64,000 bases of DNA, from contig CANTAL010000196.1 in the NCBI GenBank assembly GCA_947650365.1, positions 310,001 through 374,000 on the forward strand, written 5' to 3'. The position numbers and the translations under genes are program-made. This DNA is from Chamaelirium japonicum. Its lineage: Eukaryota > Streptophyta > Magnoliopsida > Liliales > Melanthiaceae. Below, one piece after another: positions 12,211 to 25,620 of this stretch. The notes below the pieces were generated by a model. It was not told the origin of the DNA. It did not search any database and saw only the letters and a program-made list of their open reading frames with translations. Positions within the stretch are counted from its first letter, which is position 1; each line of letters begins with the position of its first letter.

Positions 12211-14510
12211 GAATGTATCCATTCTAATTCATTCGTACGATCCATTCTAATTCATTCGTACGATCCATTCATTCATACGATCCATTCTAATTCATTCATA
12301 CAATCCATTCTAATTCTTTCACACGATCCATTCTAATTCATTCGAATGAATCCATTCTAATTCATTCGTACAATCCATTCTATTTCATTCGTATGATCCA
12401 TTCTTACTCATTTGTACGATCTATTCTAATTCATTCGCACGAATGTATCCATTCTAATTCATTCGTACGATCCATTCTAATACATTCGCACAATCTATTC
12501 TAATTCATTTGTACGATCCATTCTAATTCTTTCGTCCGATCTATTCTTATTCCTTCGTACGATCCATTCAAATTCATTCGTACGATCCACTCTAATTCAT
12601 TCGTGCGATCCATTCTAATTCATTCGCACGATCCATTCTAATTCATTCATACGATCCATTCTAATTCATTCTAATTCATTCATTCTAATTCATTCATAAG
12701 ATCCATTCTAATTCATTCGCACGAATGTATCCATCTATTTCATTCGTATGATCCATTCTAATTCATTCATACGATCCATTGTAATTCATTCATACGATCC
12801 ATTCTAATTCATTCGTACGATCCATTCTAATTCATTCGCACAATCTATTCTAATTCATTCGTACGATCAATTCTAATTCATTAGCACGATCCATTCTAAT
12901 TCATTCGTACGTTCTATTCTATTTCATTCGTACGATCCATTCTAATTCATTCGTACGATCCATTCTAATTCATTCGCACGATCCATTCTAATTCATTCAT
13001 ACGATCCAATCTAGTTCATTCATACGATCCATTCTAATTCATTCATATGATCCAATCTAATTCCTTCGTACGATCGATTCTAATTCATTCATACGATCCA
13101 TTCTAATTCATTCGTACGATCCATTCTAATTCATTCGTACGATCCATTCTAATTCATTCGCACAATCTATTCTAATTCATTCGTACGATCCATCCTAATT
13201 CTTTAGCACGATCCATTCTAATTCATTTATTCAATCCATTCTAATTCATTCGTACGATCCATTCTATTTCATTCGTATGATCCATTCTAATTCATTCGTA
13301 CGATCCATTCTATTTCATTCGCACGATCCATTCTAATTCATTCGTATGATCCATTCTAATTCATTCGTACGATCCATTCTAATTCCTTCGTACGATCCAA
13401 TATAATTCATTCTAATTCATTCATACGATCCATTCTAATTCATTCGCACGAATGTATACATCTATTTCAATCGTACGATCCATTCTAATTCATTCATACG
13501 ATCCAATCTAATTCATTCGTATGATCCATTCTAATTCATTCGTACGATCCATTCTAATTCATTCGCACAATCTATTCTAATTCATTCGTACGATCAATTC
13601 TAATTCATTAGCACGAACCATTCTAATTCATTCGTACGTTCTATTCTATTTCATTCGTACGATCCATTCTAATTCATTCGTACGATCCATTCTAATTCAT
13701 TCGCACGATCCATTCTAATTCATTCATACGATCCAATCTAGTTCATTCATACGATCCATTCTAATTCATTCATATGATCCAATCTAATTCCTTCGTACGA
13801 TCGATTCTAATTCATTCATACGATCCATTCTAATTCATTCGTACGATCCATTCTAATTCATTCGTACGATCCATTCTAATTCATTCGCACAATCTATTCT
13901 AATTCATTCGTACGATCAATTCTAATTCATTAGCACGATCCATTCTAATTCATTCGTACGTTCTATTCTATTTCATTCGTACGATCCATTCTAATTCATT
14001 CGTACGATCCATTCTAATTCATTCGCACGATCCATTCTAATTCATTCATACGATCCATTCTAATTCATTAATACGATCCATAACTAATTCATTCGCACAA
14101 TCCATTCTAATTCATTCATACGATCCATTCTAATTCCTTTGTACGATCCATTCTTATTCATTCCCATGAATGTAACCATTCTAATTCATACGTACGATCC
14201 ATTCTAATTCATTCGCACAATCCATTCTAATTCATTCGTACGATCCATTCTAATTCATTCGTATGATCCATTCTAATTCATTCGCACGAATGTATCCATT
14301 CTAATTCATTCGTACGATTCATTCTAATTCATTCATACAATCCATTCTAATTCATTCGTACGATCCATTCTAATTCATTCGCACGATCCATTCTAATTCA
14401 TTCATACGATCCAATCTAATTCATTCATACGATCCATTCTAATTCATTCGCACAATCTATTCTAATTCATTAGTACGATCCATTCTAATTCATTCATACG
14501 ATCCATTCTA
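12211..14510 (+). repeat. 23-bp satellite, long forward block
   Basis: From about 12640 it is the partner of 7060-8493. It contains an extra internal duplication of 727 bp: CCAATCTAGTTCATTC with the following CGATCGATTC occurs near 13006 and 13733. The same landmark appears once near 7272. Confidence 0.95.
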
Positions 14511-14797
14511 ACGTACGAATGAATTAGAATGGATCGTACGTATGAATGAAATAGAATGGATTGTGTGAATTAGAATGGATCGTACGAAGGAATTAGAATG
14601 GATCGTACAAATAAATTAGAATGGATCAAACGAATGAAATAGAATGGATCATACTAAGGAATTAGAATGGATTGTACGAATGAATTAGAATGGATTCATT
14701 CGTGCGAATGAATTAGAATGGATCGTGCGAATGAATTAGAATGGATCGTACGAATGAGTAAGAATGGATCGTACGAATGAATTAGAATGGATCGTAC
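14511..14797 (-). repeat. 23-bp satellite, inverted block (copy of 8494-8780)
   Basis: Same edges (CTAACGTACGAATG and GGATCGTACGTCTAATTC) and same order of variants as the earlier copy, about 6.02 kb away. Differences are scattered single bases. Confidence 0.95.
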
Positions 14798-15981
14798 GTC
14801 TAATTCATTCATACGATCCATTCTAATTCGATCCATTCTAATTCGATCCCTTCTAATTCATTCATACGTACAAATTCATACGTACGATCCATTATTACGA
14901 TCCATTCTATTTCATTCGTACGATCCATTCTAATTTATTCGCACGAATGTATCCATTCTAATTCCTTCGTACGATCCGTTCTAATTCATTCGTACAATCC
15001 ATTCTAATTCATTCGCACAATCTATTCTAATTCTTTCGTACGTACGATCCATTCTAATTCCTTCGTACTATCCATTCTAATTCATTCGCACGACTGTATC
15101 CATTCTAATTCATTCATACGATCAATTCTAATTCATTAGCACGATCCATTATAATTCATTCGCACGAATGTATCCATTCTAATTCATTCGTACGATCCAT
15201 TCTAATTCATTCGTACAATCCATTCTATTTCATTCGTACGATCCATTCTTACACATTCGAATGATCCATTCTAATTCATTCGCACAATCTATTCTAATTC
15301 ATTCGCACAATCCATTCTAATTCATTTATACGATCCAATCTAATTCATTCATACAATCCATTCTAATTCATTCGTATGATCTATTCTAGTTCATTCGTAC
15401 GATCCATTCTAATTTATTTGCACAAATATATCCATTCTAATTCATTCGTACGATCCATTCTAATTCCTTCGTACGATCCATTCTAATTCATTCGTACGAT
15501 CCATTCTAATTCATTCGTACGATCCATTCTAATTCGATCGCACGAATGTATCCATTCTAATTCATTCGTACAATCCATTCTAATTCCTTCGTACGATCCA
15601 TTCTAATTCATTTATACAATCTATTCTATTTCATTCGTACGCTCCATTCTTACTTATTCGTATGATCCATTCTAATTCATTCGCACGAATGTATCCATTC
15701 TAATTCATTCGTACGATCCATTCTAATTCATTCGCACGAATGTATCCATTCTAATTCATTCGTACGATCCATTCTAATTCATTCGCACGATCCATTCTAA
15801 TTCATTCGCACAATCCATTCTAATTCATTCGTACAATCCATTCTATTTCATTCGTACGATCCATTCTTACTCATTCGTACGATCCATTCTAATTCATTCG
15901 CACGAATGTATCCATTCTAATTCATTCGTACGATCCATTCTAATTCATTCGCACGATCCATTCTAATTCCTTCGTACGATC
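14798..15981 (+). repeat. 23-bp satellite, forward block
   Basis: Starts with shortened units (AATTCGATCC twice) and the forward form of the unusual module (CATACGTACAAATTCATACG, 14863-14882). From 14790 to about 15700 it resembles 34925-35820, for example GATCAATTC...TTAGCACG near 15120 and 35235. Confidence 0.93.
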
Positions 15982-16400
15982 CGTACGAATGAATTAGAAT
16001 GGATCGTATGAGTGAATTAGAATGGAACGTATGAATGAATTAGAATAGATTGTGCGAATGAATTAGAATGGATCGTACAAATGAATTAGAATGGATAAAT
16101 TCGTGCGAAAGAATTAGAATGGATTGTATGAATGAATTAGATTGGATCGTATAAATGAATTTGAATGGATCGTACGAATGAATTAGAATGGATCGTGTGA
16201 ATGAATTATAATGGATCGTACGAATGAATTAGAATGGATACATTCGTGCGAATGAATTAGAATGGATCGTACGAATGAAATAGAATGGATCGTAATAATG
16301 GATCGTACGTATGAATTTGTACGTATGAATGAATTAGAAGGGATCGAATTAGAATGGATCGAATTAGAATGGATTGTACGTATGAATTTGTACGTATGAA
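15982..16400 (-). repeat. 23-bp satellite, inverted block
   Basis: Entered through GATCCGTACGAATG. Its right part (16290-16400) holds the unusual GTATGAATTTGTACG module twice and shortened GGATCGAATTAG units. This is the complement of the start of the neighbouring forward block at 14798. Confidence 0.93.
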
Positions 16401-17821
16401 TTCTAATTCATACGCACAATCTATTCTAATTCATTCGTACGATCCATTCTAACTCATTCCCACGATCTATTCTAATTCATTCGTACGATCCATTCTAATT
16501 CATTCATATGAATGTATCCATTCTAATTCATTCATACAATCTATTCTAATCCATTCGTACGATCCATTCTAATTCATTCGTACAATCCATCCTATTTCAT
16601 TCGTACGATCCATTCTGACTCATTCGTATGATCCATTCTAATTCATTCGCACGAATGTATCCATTCTAATTCATTCGTACGATCCATTCTAATTCCTTCG
16701 TACGATCCATTCTAATTCATTCATACGATCCATTCTAATTCATTCGTACGATCCATTCTAATTCCTTTGTACGATCCATTCTAATTCATTCATATGATCC
16801 ATTCTAATTCATTAGTACGATCCATTCTAATTCATTCGCACGATCCATTCTAATTCATTCATACGATCAAATCTAATTCCTTCGTACGATCCATTCTTAC
16901 TCATTCGCACAATCTATTCTAATTCATTCGTACGATCCATTCTAATTCATTCGTACGATCCATTCTAATTCATTAGCACGAATGTATCCATTCTAATTCA
17001 TTCGTACGATCCATGCCAATTCATTCGCACGATCCATTCTAATTCATTCGTACGATCCATTCTAATTCATTCGTACGATCCATTCTAATTCATTCGCACG
17101 AATGAATCCATTCTAATTCATTCGTAAAATCCATTCTATTTCATTCGTACGATCCATTCTTACTCATTCGTATGATCCATTCTAATTCATTCGCACGAAT
17201 GTATCCATTCTAATTCATTCGTACGATCCATTCTAATTTATTCGTACGATCCATTCTAATTCATTCGTACAATCCATTCTAATTCATTCGCACAATCCAT
17301 TCTAATTCATTTGTACGATCCATTCTAATTCATTCATACGATCCATTCTAATTCCTTCGTACGATCCATTCTAATTCCTTCGAACGATCCATTCTAATTC
17401 TTTCACGAATGTATCCATTCTAATTCATTCGTACGATCCATTCTAATTCATTCATACGATCCAATCTAATTCATTCGTACGATCCATTCTAATTCATTCG
17501 TACGATCCATTCTAATTCCTTCGTACGATCCATTCTAATTCATTCATACGATCCATTCTAATTCATTCGTACGATCCATTCTAATTCATTTGCACGATCC
17601 ATTCTAATTCATTTGCACGATCCATTCTAATTCATTCGCACGATCTATTCTAATTCATTTATACGATCCATTTTAATTCATTCATACAATCCATTCTAAT
17701 TCTTTCGCACGAATGTAACCATTCTAATTCATTCGTACGATCCATTCTAATTCATTCGCACGAATGTATCCTTTCTAATTCATTCGTACGATCCATTCTA
17801 ATTCATTCGTACAATATATTA
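16401..17821 (+). repeat. 23-bp satellite, forward block
   Basis: Regular units with 97-bp modules near 16580 and 17128 (CTATTTCATTCG, a TACTCATTCG or GACTCATTCG unit, a plain unit, then a 28-bp variant). Ends at ACAATATATTAGTGTAAAAG, an irregular join. Confidence 0.95.
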
Positions 17822-17996
17822 GTGTAAAAGAATTAGAATGGATTGTGCGAATGAATTAGAATGGATCGTACGAATGAATTAGAATAGATACATTCGTGCC
17901 AATGAATTAGAATGGATCGTACGAATGAATTAGGATGGATGCATTTGTGCGAATGAATTAGAATGGATCATACGAATGAGTAAGAATGGATCGTAC
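17822..17996 (-). repeat. 23-bp satellite, short inverted block
   Basis: About seven units, with two 28-bp variants (GATACATTCGTGCC, GATGCATTTGTGCG). Leaves through GGATCGTACGATCC, a perfect mirror on CGTACG. Confidence 0.92.
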
Positions 17997-18470
17997 GATC
18001 CATTCTAATTCATTCGCACGATCCATTCTAATTCATTCATAAGATCTATTCTAATTCTTTCGCACGAATGTATCCATTCTAATTCATTCGCACGAATGTA
18101 TCCATTCTAATTCATTCGTACGATCCATTCTAATTCCTTCGTACGATCCATTCTAATTCCTTTGTTCTAATTCATTCATACGATCCATTCTAATTCATTC
18201 GTACGATTCATTCTAATTCATTCGTACGATCCATTCTTACACATTCATACAATCCATTCTAATTCATTCGCACGAATTTATCCGTTCTAATTCATTCGTA
18301 CGATCCATTCTAATTCATTCGCACAATCTATTCTAATTCATTCGCACGAATGAATCCATTCTAATTCATTCGTACAATCCATTCTATTTCATTCGTACGA
18401 TCCATTCTTACTCATTCGTATTATCCATTCTAATTCATTCGCACGAATGTATCCATTCTAATTCATTCGT
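17997..18470 (+). repeat. 23-bp satellite, forward block
   Basis: Contains adjacent 28-bp variants near 18065 and 18090 and a 97-bp module near 18370-18460. Confidence 0.93.
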
Positions 18471-18946
18471 ATGGATACATTCGTGCGAATGAATTAGAAT
18501 GGATCGTATGAATGAATTAGAATAGATTGTGCGAATGAATTAGAATGGATCGTACGAATGAATTAGAATGGATACATTCGTGCGAATGAATTAGAATGGA
18601 TCATACGAATGAATTAGAATGGATCGTACGAATGAATTAGAATGGATCGTACGAATGAAATAGAATGGATTGTACGAATGAATTAGAATGGATTGTACGA
18701 ATGAATTAGAATGGATCGTGTGAAAGAATTAGAATGGATTGTATGAATGATTTAGAATGGATCGTATGAATGAATTAGAATGGATACATTCGTGCGAATG
18801 AATTAGAATGGATCGTGCGAATGAAAAAGAATGGATTGTACGAATGAATTAGAATGGATCGTACGAATGAATTAGAATAGATTGTGCGACGAATGTATCC
18901 ATTCTAATTCATTCGTACAATCCATTCTAATTCATTCATACGATCA
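18471..18946. repeat. Inverted satellite followed by a two-unit forward patch
   Basis: Inverted units from 18471 to 18888, then a forward patch of about 58 bp (18889-18946) between GTGCGACGAATG and CGATCATAGATCG. Confidence 0.9.
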
Positions 18947-20254
18947 TAGATCGTACGAAGGAATTAGAATGGATCATACGAATGAATTAGAATGAATGGA
19001 TCGTACGAATGAATTAGAATGGATAGTACAAATGAATTAGAATGCATACATTCGTGCGAATGAATTAGAATGGATCATACGAATGAGTAAGAATGGATCG
19101 TACGAATGAAATAGAATGGATTGTACAAAGGAATTAGAATGGATCATACGAATGAAATAGAATGGATCGTACGAAGGAATTAGAACGGATCATACGAATG
19201 AATTAGAATGGATCGTACGAATGAATTAGAATGGACTGTACGAATGAATTAGAATGGATCGTACGAATGAATTAGCATGGATCGTGCTAATGAATTAGAA
19301 TGGAACGCACGAATGAATTAGAATGGATCGTATGAATGAATTAGATTGGATCGTATGAATGAATTAGAATGGATCGTACGCATGAATTAGAATAGATCGT
19401 ACGAAGGAATTAGAATGAATACATTCGTGCGAATGAATTTGAATGGATCGTACGAATGAATTATAATGGATCCTACGAATGAAATGGAATGGATTGTACG
19501 AATGAATTAGAATGGATCGTATGAATGAATTAGAATGGATCGTACGAATGAATTCATACATGTACGAATGAATTAGAATGGATACATTCGTGCGAATGAA
19601 TTAGAATTAGAATGGATCGTGCGAATGAATTAGAATGGATCGTATGAATGAATTATAATGGATCGTGCGAATGAATTAGAATGGATACATTCGTGCGAAT
19701 GAATTAGAATTAGAATGGATCATGCGAATGAATTAGATTGGATGGTATGAATGAATTAGAATGGATCATGCGAACGAATTAGAATGGATACATTCGTGCG
19801 AATGAATTAGAATGGATCATACGAATGAATTAGAATGGATCGTATGAATGAATTAGATTGGATCGTATGAATGAATTAGAATGGATCGTGCGAATGAATT
19901 TGAATGGATCGTATGAATGAATTAGAATGGATCGTACGAATGAATTAGAATGGATCGTATGAATGAATTAGATTGGATCGTATGAATAAATTAGATTGGA
20001 TCGTATAAATGAATTAGAATGGATCGTACGTATGAATTATAATGGTTACATTCATGGGAATGAATTAGAATGCATCGTACGAATGAATTAGAATGGATAC
20101 ATTCGTGTGAATGAATTAGAATGGATTGTACGAATGAATTAGAATGGATCATATGAATGAATTAGAATGGATTGTGCGAATGAATTAGAATGGATCGTAT
20201 GAATGAATTAGAATGGATCGTGCGAATGAATTAGAATGAATCGTACGAATGAAT
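18947..20254 (-). repeat. 23-bp satellite, inverted block
   Basis: Long complement-oriented run. The doubled GAATTAGAATTAGAATGG near 19600 and 19695 is a small internal duplication. An open frame read as a repeating histidine- and isoleucine-rich peptide here is a by-product of the repeat. Confidence 0.95.
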
Positions 20255-22819
20255 TTATCCAATCTAATTCATTCATACGATCCAATCTAATTCATTCATA
20301 CGATCCATTCTAATTCATTCGTATGATCCATTCTAATTCATTTGTACGATCCATTCTAATTTATTCGTACGATCCATTCTAATTCATTCATACGATCCAT
20401 TCTAATTCATTCGCACGAATGTATCCATTCTAATTCATTCGTACTATCCATTCTAATTCCTTCATACGAATGTATCCACTCTAATTCATTCGTACGATCC
20501 ATTCTTATTCATTCGCTCTATCCATTCTAATTCTTTCGTACGATCCATTCTAATTCATTCGCACGATCCATTCTAATTCATTCGTCGTACGAAGGAATGG
20601 ATCGTACGAATGAATTAGATTGGATCGTACGAATGAATTAGAATAGATCGTGCGAATGAATTAGAATAGATCGTACGAATGAATTAGAATGGATCGTACG
20701 AATTAATTAGAATGGATACATTCATGCGAATGAATTAGAATGGATCGTATGAATGAATTAGATTGGATAGTATGAATGAATTAGAATGGATCGTGCGAAT
20801 GAATTAGATTGGATCGTGTGAATGAATTAGATTGGATCGTATTAATGAATTTGAATGGATCGTACGAATGAATTAGAATGGATCGTACGAATGAATTAGA
20901 ATGGATACATTCGTGCGAATGAATTAGAATGGATCGTACGAATCAGTACGAATGGATCGTACGAATGAAATAGAATGGATTGTATGAATGAATTAGAATG
21001 GATTCATTCGAATGAATTAGAATGGATCGTACAATCCATTCTATTTCATTCGTACGATCCATTCTTACTCATTCGTATGATCCATTCTAACTCATTCGCA
21101 CGAATATATCCATTCTAATTCATTCGTACGATCCATTCTAATTCACTCGTACGAATGTATCCATTCTAATTCATTCGTACGATCCATTCTAATTCATTCA
21201 TACAATCCATTCTAATTCATTCATACGATCCATTCTAATTCATTCGCACGATCCATTCTAATTCATTCATACGATCCAATCTAATTCATTCATATGATCC
21301 ATTCCTTCGTACACCGAATGAATTAGAATGGATCGTGCGAATGAATTAGAATGGATCATATGAATAAATTAGAATGGATCGTGCGAATGAATTAGAATGG
21401 ATCGTACGAATGAATTAGAGTGGATACATTCGTACGAATGAATTAGAATGGATCGTACGAATAAATTAGAATGGATACATTCGTGCGAATGAATTAGAAT
21501 GGATCGTATGAATGAATTAGAATGGATCGTACGAATGAATTAGAATGGATCATACGAATGAATTAGAATGGATCGTACGAATGAATTAGAATAGATCGTA
21601 TAAATGAATTAGAATGGATCATACGTATGAATTAGAATAGATACATTCATGGGAATGAATTAGAATGGATCGTACGAATGAATTAGAATGGATACATTCG
21701 TGCGAATGAATTAGAATGGATTGTACAAATGAATTAGAATGGATCGTACAAATGAATTAGAATGGATCGTGCGAATGAATTAGAATGGATTGTACGAATG
21801 AATTAGAATGGATCGTATGAATGAATTAGAATGGATCGTGCAATTGAAATAGAATGGATTCGCACGAATGTATCTATTCTAATTCATTCATACGATCCAT
21901 TCTAATTCATTCGTATAATCCATTCTAATTCATTCGCACGATCCATTCGAATTCACTCATACGATCCATTCTAATTCATTCGTACGATCCATTCTAATTC
22001 ATTCGCACGATCCATTCTAATTCATTCATACGATCCATTCTAATTCATTTGTACGATCCATTCCTTCGTATGACGAATGAATTAGAATGGATCGTGCGAA
22101 TGAATTAGAATGGATCGTACGAGTAAATTCGAATGGATCGTGCAAATGAATTAGAATGGATCGTACGAATGAATTAGAGTGGATACATTCGTACGAAGGA
22201 ATTAGAATGGATCGTACGAATGAATTAGAATGGATACATTCGTGCGAATGAATTAGAATGGATCGTATGAATGAATTAGAATGGATCGTACGAATGAATT
22301 AGAATGGATCGTACGAATGAATTAGAATGGATCGTATGAATGAATTAGAATGGATCGTACGAATGATTTAGAATAGATCGTACGAATGAATTAGATTGGA
22401 TCGTATAAATGAATTAGAATGGATCATACGTATGAATTAGAATGGATACATTCATGGGAATGAATTAGAATGGATCATACGAATGAATTAGAATGGATAC
22501 ATTCGTGCGAATGAATTAGAATGGATTGTACAAATGAATTAGAATGGATCGTACAAATGAATTAGAATGGATATTGCGAATGAATTAGAATGGATTGTAT
22601 GAATGAATTAGAATGGATCGTATGAATGAATTAGAATGGATCGTGCGAATGAAATAGAATGGATTCGCACGAATGTATCTATTCTAATTCATTCGTACGA
22701 TCCATTCTAATTCATTCGTACAATCCATTCTAATTCATTCGCACGATCCATTCGAATTCACTCATACGATCCATTCTAATTCATTCATACGATCCATTAT
22801 AATTCATTCGCATGAATGT
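20255..22819. repeat. Satellite mosaic of eight alternating blocks
   Basis: Forward blocks at 20255-20586, 21031-21313, 21861-22072 and 22665-22819; inverted blocks at 20587-21030, 21314-21860 and 22073-22664 complete the run. Two neighbouring forward-plus-inverted pairs are tandem copies about 805 bp apart: GGATTCGCACGAATGTATC occurs at 21856 and 22661, and ACATTCATGGGAATG near 21643 and 22448. Confidence 0.9.
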
Positions 22820-23655
22820 ATGGATTGTACGAATGAAATAGAATGGATATAAATGAATTAGAATGGATCATACGAATGAATTAGAATGGATCGTATGAGT
22901 GAGATCGTGCGAATGAATTAGAATGGATCGTGCGAATGAATAAGAATGGATCGTATGAATGAATTAGAATGGATACATACGAATAAATTAGAATGGATCG
23001 TACGAAGGAATTAGAATGGATCGTACGTACGAAGGAATTAGAATGGATCGTATGAAGGAATTAGAATGGATCGTACGAATGAATTAGAATGGATACATTC
23101 GTGCGAATGAATTAGAATGGATCATGTGTATGAATGAATTAGAATGGATACATTCATGCGAATGAATTAGAATAGATCGTATGAATGAATTAGATTGGAT
23201 CGTGCGAATGAATTAGAATGGATCGTACGAATGAATTAGAATGGATCGTGCGAGTGAATTAGAATGGATCGTATGAATGAATTAGATTGGATAAAGTCGT
23301 GCGAATGAATTAGAATGGATTGTATGAATGAATTAGATTGGATCGTATAAATGAATTAGAATGGATCGTACGTATGAATTAGAATGGATACATTCATGGG
23401 AATGAATAAGAATGGATCGTATGAATGAATTAGAATGGTCGTACGAATGAATTAGAATGGATATATTCGTGCAAAAGAATTAGAATGGATTGTATGAATG
23501 AATTAGAATGGATCGTGCGAATGAATTAGAATGGATCGTACGAATGAATTAGAACAGATACATTCGTGCGAAAGAATTAGAATAGATGGTACGAATAAAT
23601 GGATCGTATGAATGAATTAGAATGGATCGTGCGAATGAATTAGAATGGATCGTGC
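22820..23655 (-). repeat. 23-bp satellite, inverted block
   Basis: Entered at GAATGTATGGATTGTACG, where a 28-bp variant folds back. Contains ACATTCATGGGAATGAATAAG near 23391, a marker variant seen about ten times in the window. Confidence 0.93.
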
Positions 23656-24756
23656 TAATTCATTCGTATGTATCCATTCTAAATCATTCATACGATCCAT
23701 TCTAATTCATTCGTATGATCCATTCTAATTCATTCGCATGATCCATTCTAATTCATTAATACGATCCATTCTAATTCATTCGTACGACGCACGATCCATT
23801 CTAATTCATTCATACGATCCAATTTAATTCATTCATGCAATCCATTCTAATTCATTCGTATGTATCCATTCTAATTCATTCATACGATCCATTCTAATTC
23901 ATTCGTACGATCCATTCTAGTTCATTCGCACGATCCATTCTAATTCATTAATACGATGCAATCTAATTCATTCATACGATCCATTCTAATTCATTCGTAC
24001 AATCCATTCTAATTCATTCGCACGAATGTATCAATTCTAATTCATTCGTACGATCCATTCTAATTCATTCCCATGAATGTATCCATTCTAATTCATTCGT
24101 ACGATCCATTCTAATTCATTTAAACGATCCAATCTAATTCATTCATACGATCCATTCTAATTCATTCGTACGATCCATTCAAATCATTCGTACGATCCAT
24201 TCTATTTCATTCGTACGATCTATTAAAATTCATTCGTACGATCTATTCTAATTCATTCGTACGATCCATTCTAATTCATTCGCACGCATTCGTACGATCC
24301 ATTCTAATTCATTTGCACGATCTATTTTAATTCATTCATACGATCCATTCTAATTCATTCGTACGATCCATTCTAATTCATACGATCCATTCTATTTCAT
24401 TCATACGATCCATTCTAATTCATTCGTACGATCCATTCTAATTCATTCGTACGATCCATTCTAATTCATTCGCACGATCAATTCTAATTCATTCATACAA
24501 TCCATTCTAATTCTTTCACACGATCCACTCTAATTCATTCGTACGATCCATTCTAATTCATTAACATGAATGTATCCATCCTTTGTATGATCCATTCTAA
24601 TTCATTCATACAATCCATTCTAATTCATTCGTACGATCTATTCTAATTCATTCGCACGATCCATTCTAATTCATTCATACGATCCAATCTAATTCATTCG
24701 TACGATCCATTCTAATTCATTCGTACGATCTATTCTAATTCCTTTGTACGAATGTA
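23656..24756 (+). repeat. 23-bp satellite, forward block
   Basis: The first 490 bp match 32172-32655 in the same order: ATTCGTATGTATCC, CGTACGACGCACG, a second TATGTATCC unit, then CCCATGAATGTATCC. It is one of the clearest dispersed duplications. Confidence 0.94.
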
Positions 24757-25620
24757 TGGATTGTACGAATGAATTAGAATGAATCATACGAATGAAATAG
24801 AATGGATTGTACGAAGGAATTAGAATGGATCATACGAATGAATTAGAATGGATCATACGAATGAATTAGATTGGTTCGTATGAATGAATTAGAATGGATC
24901 GTGCGAATGAATTAGAATGGATCGTACGAATGAATTAGAATGGATCGTATGAATGAATTAGAATGGATCGTACAAAGGATGGATACATTCGTGCGAATGA
25001 ATTAGAATGGATCGTACGAATGAATTACAATGGATCGTACGAATGAATTAGAATGGATCATGTATCCATTCGTGCGAATAAATTAGAATGGATCATACGA
25101 TTAAATAAGAATGGATCGTTCGAATGAAATAGAATGGATTGTACGAATGAATTAGAATGGATCGTATGAATGAATTAGAATGGATCGTATGAATGAATTA
25201 GAATGGATCGTACGAATGAATTAGAATGGATTGTACGAAGGAATTAGAATGGATTGTATGAATGAATTAGAATGGATCGTATGAATGAATTAGAATGGAT
25301 CGTACGAAGGAATTAGAATGGATCGTACGAAGGAATTAGAATGGATCGTACGAATGAATTAGAATGGATCGTACGAATGAATTAGATTGGATTGTATGAA
25401 TGACTTGGAATGGATACATTCGTGCGAAAGAATTAGAATAGATCGTATGAATGAATTTGAATGGATTGTATGAATGAATTAGAATGGATCGTGCGAATGA
25501 ATTAGCATGGATCGTGCAAATGAATTAGAACGGATACATTCGTGCAAATGAATTAGAATTAGAATTGATCGTACGAATGAATTAGAATGGATCATACGAA
25601 TGAAATAGAATGGATTGTAC
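24757..25620 (-). repeat. 23-bp satellite, inverted block
   Basis: Complement-oriented units with two irregular spots (ACAAAGGATGGATAC near 24971 and ATCATGTATCCATTCG near 25056) left by small deletions or template jumps. Confidence 0.94.
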
